From: Ascochyta rabiei
Lineage: Eukaryota > Ascomycota > Dothideomycetes > Pleosporales > Didymellaceae
DNA: 64,000 nucleotides
Assembly: GCF_004011695.2 (NCBI RefSeq)
Contig: NC_082407.1
Coordinates: forward strand, 1,426,001-1,490,000
Direction: 5' to 3'
The translations under genes and the position numbers were made by a program. This document shows positions 45,491 through 56,775 of the stretch, one piece after another. The notes beneath the pieces were generated by a model that searched no databases, had not been told where the DNA came from, and worked only from the letters and a program-made list of their open reading frames with translations. The stretch's first letter is position 1. Every line of letters starts with the position of its first letter.

Positions 45491-48231
45491 GCTGATTGAT
45501 GTGCAAAAGATGTCTTTGCGATGGAGAGGACGGTGACGATTTGAGGTTCGGAAGGTGACTTGTAAGGCGGTCTTGTGAAGATCTGTTGATGGAAGTTATA
45601 GTATTGATACAGAATGAAAATTACAACAGGCCTTATATCTAGGGTTGTTTCTCGTAGAAGCTTATAGTTCAAGCTGTGTTTCGTGGTTAGCTAATGGGTT
45701 CAGCTGACTTAGCGCTCGTAACCCATAGTTACCAGCCTCCCGACTTGCCACATAATGTTGCTACTGTGGTTGCGTTTGTGCTACGATACATACTGCCATC
45801 TTTAGCATAGCAGTGTTGCGGAGTGGCGCCGCTGGGAGTAGTGCGCATTTCAAGCACCGTGTCTGTCTCTCATGTCGCAAAACAAAACGAACGCAACAAC
45901 TGCCAAGTTTCTAGTCTTTGCATAAACGTCTAGAGGTATTCAGCAGATCTGGACCATCGAGTAAAGGTAGGCAAGTCATTTTGTAGTCTTCTGCCAACAT
46001 GATTTCATGGTTCAACGTGAGGGGTACGCGCTTGTAATCGCCTTTCGTCCGAGCATGAGGGGCTGTGTATGCGATGCGCGCTATTCGTCTCATGGAAGTA
46101 TAGTGAATTGGGGTTCGGAATTTCTAAGATGCAAGAAAAAGATAGGTATCTTAGAAGTTCTAGTGCTAAAGTAAGTAGAAGTAATTAGATCCACACCCTC
46201 AGCACTGAGGGTTTTGGTGTCGCAACCGCGAACAACTTCCCACGAATCTTGCTCGATGGGCAGATCGACATATCTCGCTATGGGTGGAGGCTTTCACGCC
46301 ATGTACTTCGTGACACGGCACATCAAGGTTACGCCCATCAACGCCAGCACCCATCGAAGCTCTGCCTGAATCAAGTCTCGCAGACTCAGCAGCAGACATC
46401 GTCAGTGATGCGCCATCGTTTGACGAGACAATGAGGGTGTGCATAGTCCCTGTGCGCCCAAGTGTTACGGTCGAGGGACACTTTGGTTTTGTTGAGAAAG
46501 AGGGAGAACAAGCTCGCGCTGAAGCCGCAAACGCCTGCCCTCACGGATCAGTTCCGCACACTTATCCCACCTTCACCCACATGCAAGGGTGCTGTTGCAC
46601 AACGTCATTCACAGGCTAGAGTACGGCAACGATGGAGGTCGAGGACGTATCGATACCGAGTACGCAAGGGGACCGTATCCTACAGGTGGCAAAACACCGA
46701 GATAGAGTCTGGGACCGAGGCTATGTTGTAGTTGACGGTTCGCAAAAGCAGTTGAATCGTGTGTTGTAGAACATCGGTAGAGGAGTTGTTACACAAGCGC
46801 TGACACAGGCGTGCGGGGAAAGGGAAGAAACCACAGATGAAGGGTTCAGTACGAAGGTGCTGATCATGAACTCACATAGCCATCCAGAGTACACAGATAG
46901 AAAGTTCGGGGCGTCTCTTCGCCATTGTCATCGGCTGTACTCCGTGAGCCGAGCTGGATGTTGGCAAGTCTGATCTTCTATACCTTCTTTTGTCAACGGC
47001 CCGTGGTTCGGATTGTATTTTTAGCAAATGCTGGTCTGGAGCCATGGCAAAACGAAGCCCGCACCAAAGCAGAATCGCACCGCATCGTACCTAACAGAGT
47101 AACTCTTCTGAGGAACGTCGATTTCTGTCCTAAAATCCGATATATTGATTGCCTCACTCAGGGCGTCCCACTAAAAATTGGATCCGGCACCAACAACCGT
47201 GCACCCCCAACCCTTTCCTTTTTCACCTCCGATCACGGGATCGCAGTTGCCTTGAATCACACGCTAAGCGCAGGGGCCACCCACAATGTATATATAAGGT
47301 GCCCCGTCGCACCTTCTTCGAAAGGCATACTTACCTTCTTTGGATGACTGAGCTCAAGTTTTCGGTTCATCTATCTCGATCAGCTGCATTGCACAGCGCG
47401 GACTGGTTGGGGTATGGCTTTCCTTCGGGGACGCCACAGGGGCAATTTTTGCTGGACTGCCAAATGGCGCTTTTTCATTGATGCTGCTGCCGTGCGCAGG
47501 GCGTTGAGGAAGGAGGTTGGCATTGCGACGAGAGGGAGATGGCACTCGAATGGTGCTCGGTGTGTTGTTAGACTTCTTGAAACCCCTGTTGCTGTTTCGG
47601 CGCTCAACGCACCGCCTTCGCAAGACAGCTTTGCGCTCCTCTTCGAAAACTTGGGTACTATGCGCGACGTCAATACAGCACTAATATAAGAAGTGTTGCA
47701 GCCAAAAAGGTAGTGTTTGTACGCACATTTACCTGCCGAATTGGCCACGTTATATCGGCCTAATCTATGCTGCGACAAGAAGTGTTTCTAAAAATAAAGA
47801 CCCAATTTCTTTTTATCAAAGAGAAATAAATTCCAGCGTTCTAGGATATTTATAGTATGTAGCAGAGTGCAGCCTTGTATAACGTAGAGGTGTAAAGAGG
47901 AGGATATTCTCTGTACATCATAGCTCTTATTACTTAATGTATACACACTATAATAACACTAGACTTCTAAGAGTATATCTAGGCTTTTTAAAGATATCTC
48001 TATCTCACTTCATTGCTGTGTGATTTACCTTTTCAAAGGGTGAGTTCTGGACAATCTTGGTAAGGAATTAGCGACTTCTGCGGGAGATGCTAGGAAGCGG
48101 ACTTATTTTTTTGCTAAGATGGTGAACGTGTTCATTTCGAACCTGGTACTAAAGGAGTCGCGTCCGACAAGGCGGACCTGCAGCATCATGCCTACTCTTT
48201 GTTACAGGGGTTTCATATCTCCAACGATTCA
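45491..48231. other. 2.7-kb gene-poor interval
   Basis: No gene can be assigned with confidence. At 46,632-46,970 a + frame (MEVEDVSIPSTQGDRILQVA.., then WDRGYVVVDG) runs about 110 codons with a single TAG and looks like decayed coding sequence of unknown family. At 47,354-47,778 overlapping minus-strand frames of 89 and 132 codons are Ser/Pro/Arg-rich and match nothing I know. 47,790-48,000 is AT-rich and resembles old RIP-altered repeat. Confidence 0.4.
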
Positions 48232-51219
48232 TTAGTAGTCCATCAACGCCCCCGCCATCCGCCGCTGATACTTCTCCACCACTTCTTGGCACCGTATCAC
48301 AACACCTGCCGCCAGTACCCTGATCCTTTCGTCTTCCTCGCTGCCAGCACCCAGCCCCTCAAATACCATCTTGACCCAGGCTTGCGTCTCCATCAATTCC
48401 TTACCCTGCTCTGTCGCCAGCCTCTCTTTGTTCTCGTTTGTCTCCAGCAGCATCAGGAACCCAAACAGCAGAGCGCCCAGAATCCCTTTATCATTGCTTG
48501 CTAGACCTCTCACTGATAGCAAGAGGTCCCAATACTCGCGCGTCATCTGCGGCAAAGACAGCGTGTTTGGTCCAGATGCGTTCAGCAGTAAGGACAAAGT
48601 CTGCAAGAACGGTGGAAGGAGATGTGTAGACGCGTAGATCGAGTCGCTGCTAGATCGAATTTGCAGCCACCAACGGCCCGTCAGCGGGAAGAAGAAGTTG
48701 TCTGCGACAATCTGCGCAAGGGCGTTAGGTATGGGCTTCTTGCGTGCTGCTTCAACTTCCATGCGCGAGCTGAAGGTGCGCACTTTGAGGATGTTGGGTC
48801 CACTGAGCGTGTCAGCTGCTTGTGAGGCGAGTGGCGAGAGCATTGCTCGTGCCATGCTACTTGTGAGTTTTGAGACCGGGTCCGCCGACTTCTCTTCAGT
48901 ATACATCTTGTGGAGATGCGGTGGGAGCTGCTTGCTGGGAAAAGACGGCGCTGCTGGGACGAGATCATCCGTAGATGAGTCCTTCATCCCGGCAAGCTCA
49001 CGTGCTCCCAGGCCGAGTGTGGTGAGCATAGCTATGCGCTGTGTGAGGCTGTAGTCACCCGAGAAGAATGACCGCGCAAGCCACTGTGCCATCTGTGCTG
49101 GTCTTGCAAGAAGCACAGCAATCAGTGCCTGTTGCCTTTGCTGTGCGAATGCTTCCAGCTCCAGACCATTTTGCAACCCTGTCAGTACAGTGGCGAGGTC
49201 TTCGAGGTGGTCCACAACTTCGGTACCAAAGTTGGCCTTGCGTCGTATCAGGGATGCAGCAGTAGCCAGGGCGAGCTCATGACGATCGTAGTTCTCCTGA
49301 TCTCGTAGGCCTGCTACAAGGTCCCGAATGTACACAGGTGCGGTAACTTTGTTACGATTGATGGCTGTAGGGTCCTCATCTTCATCTTCTGGATCCGAGT
49401 CTGGCTTACTATAGGCCACTAGGTCTTCATCTTCATCTTCAGAGTCAGAAAGTACCTCGATGACGCGCGGACCTTGGACCTCTGTAATCGCCGGAGTCAT
49501 TGTTGGTTTGGTTGCTGGCTTCGGCTTGGGTTCCGGCTGACTCTTGCCTTTTACTAATGTGCGATTCTTGCGAAGATCCGAGATACTCCCAAGCTTGTCG
49601 TCTACTTTAGTAAGTTGCTCATACCATTTCGCTTCTGTAGCTTCGCTCCCCTCAAGCTCAATTTTCAGCTGCAATTCCGGCTTGTCGACCAGTTTTGAGA
49701 TCGCTATGCCAACTGCTATCCCGAGGAAACGAGCTCGAGATGACGCCGCTCCAATCCGATTTGACATGCCGTTTACATGATAGGTTGACTTGGCCATCAT
49801 AGTCACAAACATGGGCTGGGATCGTTGTACATAGCCACAACACAATGCTAGTGTCTGTGCAAGAGCTGATGGATGTTAACTCAGACTCTGCCAACCGGGA
49901 TGTGGTTGCTGACCTTCCTGCTGCAGAACAGGTGTATGCTTAACATAAACAGAGTCGCCAAAGGTTTTGATGCAGTTATCGAATAATGTTTGAAGCTTAT
50001 CTGTGCGGTTTTAGTACTTGATCAACGAGGCTGAACGGTTGAGACCGACCTTCATCCTGAGCCAGCGCGGCAACAGCAGTACGGCGGATCGCAAGTGACT
50101 CATCAATTGATGGTGTATTAGAGCGAGTGAGTGAAGAGATAAGATGGTCTTTCAAGATGTCGTTGGTCTTGATGAAGCTGTTGAGTAGATGTGCTGCACC
50201 TGATATCACAGGTGATGCGGCAAAAAATGTATCTTCCTTGCTCTTAATATCCGACTGGAGGAACTGCTTGGTGATACAGATTACCACAGCGTTAAAATAC
50301 TTCCGTTGCTCAAATGCCTTCATTCGCCCTATTAGACCCGCGAAAGGGTTCACCTGATCATGCTCAATACTTCTGTTGAGGATGCAAGCAACGAGGCGGT
50401 CTAACTCGTCCGTCAGCAAATATCTTCCAACCTCGAAAATTCCGACTTACCGGTGTAGCCAAGAGTCAAGACTTTGGAGCTAAGCTCTACTAGAGCTCCA
50501 GTATACGCCTCGCTCTCCTCGCCAATGGTCAACATGTGAATGATATTGCGACCAAGCCACTCTGCAAAGTCACTACCGCTCAGAGATGGGCTCTCGATCG
50601 CTGTTCTTTCGATCAAATCCACGGCCTCGGCTCTGACCGCCAGTACACGGCCTGAAGCTACTTGTGCAAGGAATTCTTTCCACATGAGCCTTTTTTGAAT
50701 GTTGTTCTTGCCAAAAGCTTGAATTTCCGTCCATACGAGGTACAGCACATCATCACCACTCAAAACTCGACCGAGAACATCCAGCGTATCCTCGATGAAC
50801 TCAGAAACATCCTGAGCAGTTCCTGGTGCTTTCCTTTGCCGACTCTCTACAGTGAGGGAACGTAGTCTGGTGATCAAATGTCCAACACCAGCAGGATTTC
50901 GTAAGCTGGAGGCAAGCTTTTGTGCGTCTTTATCATGCTGCCTGAGTAACCGCCAAAAGTTGGGTAGTAGATTGTTGACAAGCTCATGCGCAACGCTTGC
51001 GTACACCGGCTCCGAAATGATAAGGCTGACCTTGGAGCTGCTGAAGAACGTCAAGACACTAGTGACTGTTCCGTAACTGGGCTGGTTCCTCAGCGCTTGC
51101 AATGCTGATTGCGCTGATTCGATAGTGACCGCATCGTGGATGCTCAAACTTTGGATCTCATTGATGATTGGCTTGGACGCAATCTTTTTGGTAGAGACCG
51201 CGGTTAGGAAGTCAGCCAT
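48232..51219 (-). CDS. TEL2: Telomere length regulation protein Tel2 (TTT complex)
   Basis: Four exons: 51219-50451, 50400-50050, 50000-49914 and 49865-48232, giving 946 residues. Introns are 50, 49 and 48 nt (GTAAGT..TTAG, GTCGGT..CAG, GTCAGC..CAG) with CTGAC, TACTAA and GTTAAC branch sites; all three are phase 1. Splicing gives the conserved run YVKHTPVLQQEALAQTLALC followed by GYVQRSQP. The Telomere_reg-2 domain lies at about residues 579-690. An acidic, Ser-containing stretch at about 539-570 (VLSDSEDEDED, PDSDPEDEDED) precedes it. Tel2 works with Tti1 and Tti2 as an Hsp90-linked adaptor that matures PIKK kinases (TOR, Tel1/ATM, Mec1/ATR) and Tra1. The first ATG is at 51,219 (CGACATGG); the open frame further upstream has no ATG. 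Confidence 0.93.
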
Positions 51220-51623
51220 GTCGATTGTGCATCCAACAGGTTTCCCTCCCAACTGCCAGAAGGGTTTGATGTCAGAAGAGTTCGATGGGCTTGAGAACTT
51301 GTTCCTGCAGCTTACAGGTGCTGTACTGGTCTTGAGTGAAGTTCGTTGTGGCTGTTATGCGGATCTTCCCTGTCTTCTCATGTTCGTCATTTGTTCGACC
51401 ATAACATTTTTGGCTTGTTTGCAGCAGATTGAACGTTGTTCTGGTCGCACGTTGGTATGTCTGATTGAACGCCTTGAGCCCACTGCATGTTTGCCTTCGG
51501 CAAGTCTTGCCCTTGATCATTTTAGTCTCTTGGCAGGCACTAAACTCCATCTAACACCGATGTCTACATCCTACGTTTGCTCAACTTGATTTCTTCACTT
51601 CCTATCACCAAACAGTACGCAAG
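51220..51623. promoter_or_regulatory. Shared divergent promoter of TEL2 and UBA3
   Basis: 404 bp separate the start codons of two divergently transcribed housekeeping genes, so both promoters must lie here. I see no obvious TATA box. Open frames in this interval are not supported as genes. Confidence 0.6.
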
Positions 51624-53148
51624 ATGTCGGTCGAAGTACAAAACCCTGTGTCGAGTACAACGGCGAGTCCTAGGGCGCGATGGTAAACCTACACCGCCAC
51701 AACGCTTCTGACGTGCTAACGTGACGTGACTTAGGAAGTACCTAGACAACATCTTGACGCGGAGCGGACCTTTTACAGATCCTGATGCGTTCATGCCGGG
51801 CGAGACTGTCATCGAGAGCTTGAGCAGAGCCAAAGTATTGTGGGTTAACGTCAAATTCTAAACATGAAGTCGTAGAGCTAACAATGTCCAGAGTCATGTG
51901 AGTCTGCTCTGCTCTGTCGCATACCTTCTTTTAACACAGCTTCAGTGGAGCTGGTGGTCTGGGATGCGAAATTCTCAAGAACCTCGCGCTCTCTGGCTTC
52001 ACAGATATTCACGTGATCGATATGGACACCATCGATGTCAGCAACTTGAACCGACAATTCCTCTTCCGCCAAGCAGACGTGGGTAGCTACAAGGCCGAGG
52101 TTGCAGCTCGTTTCGTCGAGAAACGCGTCAAGGGCGTCAAGATCACACCTTACTGCGGCAAGATCCAGGATAAAGACGAAGCCTACTACATGCAATTCGC
52201 TATGATAGTGTGCGGTCTAGACAGCATCGAAGCCCGCCGGTGGATCAACGCAACACTCGTTGGCATGGTGGACGAGAATGATCCAGACTCTCTCAAGCCG
52301 TTGATAGATGGCGGTACTGAAGGCTTCAAAGGTCAGGCGAGGGTCATACTTCCAACGATGACAAGCTGCATTGAGTGTCAGCTGGATATGCATGCACCTC
52401 GTGCGGCTGTACCTCTCTGCACACTTGCCACCATCCCTCGCCAACCCCAGCACTGTATTGAGTGGGCACACATCATTGCATGGGACGAGGAGCGCAAGGA
52501 CATCACACTCGACAACGATGACCCAGAGCACATCACCTGGCTCTACCAGAAAGCTCTCAAGCGCGCCCAGGAGTTCAATATTGAAGGCGTCACGTACTCT
52601 ATGACACAGGGTGTGATCAAGAACATCATTCCAGCCATCGCTTCAACGAACGCTATCGTAGCTGCAAGCTGTTGCAACGAGGCTTTCAAGATCGCGACCA
52701 ATACGAACCCGTTCTTGGGCATTCCAGAGACGGCCAACTACATGATGTACACCGGCGATGACAGCGTGTACACATACACCTTTGAGCACCAGAAGAAGGA
52801 CGACTGCCCTGTGTGCGGCGCGGGCAACATCGCACGACCACTGCCTGTCAACCCCAACATCACACTGCAGGAGTTTATTGACGGGCTAGCAGAAAGGCCT
52901 GAAGCGTGAGTTTCAGCTCCCACATCCACCCCAGAGAGATGATAGTAATCGTTCGCAGCCAGCTCAAGAAGCCCTCGATCCGTACCGGTGAGAAGTCACT
53001 GTACATGCAGATGGCTGGCTTGGAAGAGCAGACGCGCCCCAATCTCGAGAAGAAGCTAAGTGACCTGGTCGAGGACGGCGAGGAGATCCTCATCACCGAC
53101 AGGTCGTTCCCGACGCAGTTCAAGTACAAGTTGGTCTACCAGAAATAG
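51624..53148 (+). CDS. UBA3: NEDD8-activating enzyme E1 catalytic subunit Uba3
   Basis: Five exons: 51624-51682, 51735-51839, 51892-51897, 51946-52905 and 52959-53148, giving 439 residues, the family's usual size. Introns are 52, 52, 48 and 53 nt; the first two have GCTAAC branch sites. Exon 3 is only 6 nt and completes AKVLVIGAGGLGCE, the nucleotide-binding loop. Uba3 pairs with Ula1/APPBP1, adenylates NEDD8 (Rub1), forms a thioester and passes it to Ubc12 to drive cullin neddylation. Catalytic Cys215 sits in PLCTLATIPR. The zinc site is C198-x2-C201 and C344-x2-C347. The C-terminal part (LKKPSIRTGEKSLYMQ) is the ubiquitin-like E2-binding domain. ATG context is GCAAGATGTC. A model starting at the first long open frame would lose the nucleotide-binding N-terminus. 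Confidence 0.95.
51892..51897 (+). other. UBA3: 6-nt micro-exon of UBA3
   Basis: AGTCAT lies between GTGGGT..GTCCAG (51,840-51,891, branch GCTAAC) and GTGAGT..CTTCAG (51,898-51,945). With it the codons read TTA GTC ATT, giving Leu-Val-Ile before GAGGLG as in all Uba3 proteins. Without it the frame is kept but Leu-Val-Ile becomes a single Phe. Confidence 0.85.
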
Positions 53149-53429
53149 GAAGCTGGGGCACTCTCTATTCGAACGATCGAGGGCTAGCTTGATGGCAGAC
53201 TCCGATCAAGGAAGCGATGACACAGTGTGCAATAGCACACGTTCATATGAATAGCCTACGTACATGTGGGGTCTAGTCCAATACAAAAAGCGAGCGGCTC
53301 GGAAACCCTGAGCACAGCTTTGTGGGATATCATTCTATCAAGCTCGAGACCTTGGACACCCCATGCGCCATGCCTACCTGTACAGCACTCTACGCTTGCT
53401 CTTAACATTGTATCGTCTCTGCGGCCCCA

Positions 53430-54166
53430 TCATCGCCTGAACAAACCACCGATGACGCCTCCGGCCAAGTTCCTCGCCAGCCCAGAGCCGTATATTGCAT
53501 TCGACGCAAAGCCACTCGCATGGCTGAACTTATCACACCTCGAGAAGGCCAGGGTATTCGTAATCGTGAGAACAAGCGCAATGACTGTGTGCACGTCAGC
53601 GCCATGTCATCCTCCCTCCCACACAAACAAGACGACTCACCAACAAGCGTCAACCAAATAAACTCCAGGCTGACCAGGGCCAGCACGGCCAGCAGAATCC
53701 ACAGCACGGGCTGCGCATACAGCGCGATCCAGAAGAAGCGCTTGTCCGTCGCATTCACATCCCTCGTCTCCGGGTCGGCGGACTCAAACACCCACCGCCC
53801 GTCGCCTGTCTGCGTGTCGACCTCGTTCCACCAGCGCAGCCCCACGAGCCGGCGACCGGCGATGTTCTTAAGGTAGTAGAAGTCGATGGCGAGGAGCAGG
53901 ATGGTGATGATGAAGATCATGACAAAGTTGGATGTGAGGAGGCGTAGGCCGAGGATGTATACGAGGAGCGAGGCTGCAGAGCTTCATGTCAGCTGTGCGG
54001 TGCAAAGGGAGGAGGAGGAGGAGGAGGAGGAGGAGGGTTTGGGAGCCTGGAATAGGCGGTGCGACGTACAGATGCGGAAGAAGAGGAAGGTGAGCAGGGT
54101 GATGGGGTGGCTGCTGAGTTTCCAGCTCAGCGAGCCGGCTGCAGGTGCTTGTTGTGCCGTCTCCAT
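53430..54166 (-). CDS. TVP23: Golgi membrane protein Tvp23
   Basis: Three exons: 54166-54070, 53973-53641 and 53584-53430, giving 194 residues, the normal size for this family (DUF846/FAM18). Introns are 96 nt (GTACGT..GCAG, branch CTGAC) and 56 nt (GTGAGT..ACAG), both phase 1. Four hydrophobic segments are visible, around residues 22-47, 50-68, 112-131 and 137-155. Signature blocks are [49 protein letters not shown] and [10 protein letters not shown]. Tvp23 is a tetraspan protein of late-Golgi vesicles. The first intron contains a GGA/TCC microsatellite (54,009-54,036). The gene is convergent with UBA3 and divergent from the lyase gene. Confidence 0.95.
54009..54036. repeat. GGA trinucleotide run in TVP23 intron 1
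   Basis: About nine GGA units on the + strand (CCT-type pyrimidine tract on the transcribed sense strand), lying between donor and branch site and making this the longest intron found here. Confidence 0.9.
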
Positions 54167-54276
54167 GGTGGAGGGTGCGTCGTGTCGGTGTTGCTGGCGC
54201 GAGCTGTGAATGCGCTCCAAAGTTAGCCGCGTGTCATCACTCATCACTGCTCGTCTCAGGTACGCGTTCCTTAGCG

Positions 54277-54310
54277 TCGGCGTGTCGGCGTGTCGGCGTG
54301 TCGGCGTCCC
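54277..54310. repeat. TCGGCGTG octanucleotide repeat (4 copies)
   Basis: Four tandem TCGGCGTG units in the 285-bp intergenic region between the divergent TVP23 and lyase genes. The rest of that region (54,167-54,451) shows no other feature. Confidence 0.9.
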
Positions 54311-54451
54311 TTCCCCACACTCGGTCGGCTACTTCGTACTTGGGCGGCTACATGGAGGAGCTGTCAGATATGGATTGATTGCTGCTTTCAGATCCTGTCA
54401 CTGCCTCCAGTTGCACGCCGGCATTGAAGCTCGTGATTGTTCGAAGCAGCA

Positions 54452-55480
54452 ATGGCAGCTCCAATCATCCGGCGGGCGTGCATGTACGGTACATTCACCC
54501 TTTCCCGCCTCACCCGCCTCACCACTAGCCCCAATACCTGCTGACCTCCTCGTGCAGTCCCGGCGTCGTCGCAGAGGATGCTCGAGAAGTCCTTTGCCAT
54601 GCATGCCGACAACGTAACTTACGACCTCGAAGACTCGGTCGCGCCCTCGCTCAAAGCCGCCGCCCGCTCCAACCTGCGCTCCATCCTCTCCAAACCGCGT
54701 CCTTCGGGCATACGCGAGATGTGCGTGCGCATCAACAGCGTAGACACTGGCCTCGCGCTCGACGACCTGACCGAAGTCCTGAAGGGCAAACACCTCGACG
54801 CCATCATGCTGCCCAAGTGTGAGAGCGCCGCAGACTTGCACTTCGTGACAGACGTCATACGGCACCTGTCGCCTGAGCGTCACCCGTCCAACGCCGGGAG
54901 CGGGGCCAAGAAGCCCGTCAGCATCATCGCGCTCATCGAGTCGGCAAAGGCAATCCAGAACCTCAAGGAGATATGCGAAGCGTCGCCCTATCTGGACGGG
55001 CTGGTCTTCGCGGCAGAGGACTTCGCAAAGGACATGAGTCTCACGCGCACACCATCTCTGACAGAGTTTCTGTACGCGAGGAGCGCGATTGCGACGGCGG
55101 CGCGCGCGGCGCTGCTGCCAAGTACGATCGACTTGGTGTGCACGAGCTACAAGGGTGACGCGGGCTTGAAGACGCTGGAGGAGGAGTGCTTGAACGGGAA
55201 GGGTATGGGTTTCAACGGCAAGCAGTGTATACACCCCAGTCAGGTTGCCATTTGTCACAAGGCGTTCAGTCCGGGGGAGAAGGAGGTTGAGTGGGCGGCA
55301 AGAGTCGTGATTGCGGACGAGAAGGCAGACAAAGCAGGGAGGGGAGCCTGGACACTAGAGGGCAACATGATCGACGTGCCGGTTGTGAAGAAGGCGAGGG
55401 CGGTGTTGAAGCGTGCCGAGGCCTGTGAAATCGATGTCAATGCTGTAAGACAAAAGTGGAAGGATCAGGAGCCAGAGTGA
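54452..55480 (+). CDS. HpcH/HpaI aldolase-citrate lyase family protein (CLYBL-like)
   Basis: Two exons: 54452-54488 and 54558-55480, giving 319 residues. The 69-nt intron (GTACAT..GCAG, branch GCTGAC, phase 1) joins [12 protein letters not shown] to [13 protein letters not shown], rebuilding the family's RR..YVPG/ASS.RM start. Domain features in order are [23 protein letters not shown] (Mg-binding Glu), FAAEDFAKD (Mg-binding Asp) and [10 protein letters not shown]. The family includes citrate lyase beta-like proteins (CLYBL, citramalyl-CoA lyase) and malyl-CoA lyases, which cleave C-C bonds of acyl-CoA thioesters to give acetyl-CoA and a keto acid. The substrate here cannot be read from sequence. 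No long mitochondrial presequence is evident. Its stop is 47 bp from the stop of the convergent dehydrogenase gene. Confidence 0.9.
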
Positions 55481-55527
55481 AACCAATAGCAGCGTCCCAG
55501 CCGATCCTCGATATAGAAGAAAGTACA

Positions 55528-56775
55528 CTAATACCCCCTGTCACGGTTCACTTCGTTGACCAGCTTTCCGCCACTCCTCTTTCTCCTGATGTTTTCCGCC
55601 AATACTTGGAATGCGCGCTCTGCATACGCATCACTTGAGCCACTCACATGCGGCGTGATCAAGACATTCGGCGCTGTCCAGAGCGGGTCGTCTTTGGGTA
55701 GTGGCTCAGAGTCCGTCACGTCAAGGGCAGCGCCACGGATCTGCTTGGTCTCCAGCGCCTTGATCAGTGCCTTCTGGTCGATAATCTGACCACGAGCGAT
55801 GTTGGCGATGTATGTGCCACGTGGGTTGCTCTTGTGCAGGACCTCAAACTCATCCGTCGACAGCAGATGCGTCGTGTACTTGCTGTAGGGGCTGTGAGCA
55901 ACCTGGTTGATCTGGATGACGCGCGGTACACTTACGTCAATGGTACGCCAATGACCAGCAAATCGATCTCCTGCTTCAAGAAGTTGTGCAGGTCCTCCTT
56001 GCTCGTCCCATTGTACCAAGCGCTGGGCAGAACGCCATCTGGATCACCAGTGCCAGGGACGATGTATCCGCCATCCTTTTTGGATTCAGGCGTCTTGCGC
56101 GGCGATGCTGTGTACGCAATAACATCCATAGCCATCGCTTTAGCCACGCGAGCCACTATGCAAGAGCCGATTAGCATGCAGATTCGCCGCATAGATCCAA
56201 GCATGGTGTGGTTAGGTCAACATACCCTGCCGCCCAATACTTCCGTACCCTAGAATAGCCACCCTCTTGCCCACCCGGTCACTAACATTCCTCCCAGCCC
56301 TCTGATTCCACTCCTGCTTTTTCTGCAAATCATACAGCGCCGTGAAATTGTGGCTATGCACGAGATCCATCATGACCACCCACTCCGCAATCTGCGGCCC
56401 GTGAACACCATTCGCAGAGCACAGTGGAACCTTCGAGTCCGTGTAGATAGGATGGTTGGCAACATGGTTCGTGCCTGCAGAAAAAAACTGGATGAGTTTG
56501 GTCTTCGGGATTTCGTCTGCCGTCTTGGGCAACCAGAAGAGTGTCGTTATGTAAGATGCCTTCGCCGGCAGGCCCTCGGGGATGCCGTCGACGACGACTT
56601 TGCCGTTTTCATTATAGGAATAGTAGTGCTGGACCTCGAGGTAGTCGAACTCTTTCTCCAGTGCTTCAATTCCCTTCTTGCATTGCTCTGCTGGCCAGGG
56701 CAGGACGGCGAGAACTAGCTCCTTATCTTTCGGGCCCGTCTTCGGTACTTCTGATCCGCCTCCCATTGCCACCAT
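55528..56775 (-). CDS. D-isomer-specific 2-hydroxyacid dehydrogenase, NAD(P)-dependent
   Basis: Three exons: 56775-56226, 56155-55936 and 55891-55528, giving 377 residues. Introns are 70 nt (GTATGT..ATAG, branch GCTAATC, phase 1) and 44 nt (GTAAGT..ACAG, phase 2). Splicing yields GYGSIGRQVARVAKAM, the Rossmann GxGxxG (G176, G178, G181), and GVPLTPYSKYTTHLL. The catalytic triad is present: Arg290 in NIARGQIID, Glu319 in DSEPLP and His338 in TPHVSG. The enzyme reduces 2-keto acids to D-2-hydroxy acids; whether it is a glyoxylate, hydroxypyruvate or other reductase is not visible. The start is the first of two close ATGs (56,775 and 56,766). Confidence 0.93.

Noticed and set aside
45010..45672. 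220-codon minus-strand frame and several + strand frames over the Cys-rich gene
   Set aside because: They overlap the 44,726-45,490 gene in other frames. Only that gene has a signal peptide, regular Cys spacing and a GPI-type tail.
50413..51252. Earlier Tel2 start at 51,252 (MGGKPVGCTID..)
   Set aside because: The codon at 51,252 is TTG. The first ATG in the frame is 51,219 with good context.
54398..55258. 286-codon minus-strand frame
   Set aside because: Fully antisense to the lyase gene, a high-GC shadow frame with no recognisable domain.
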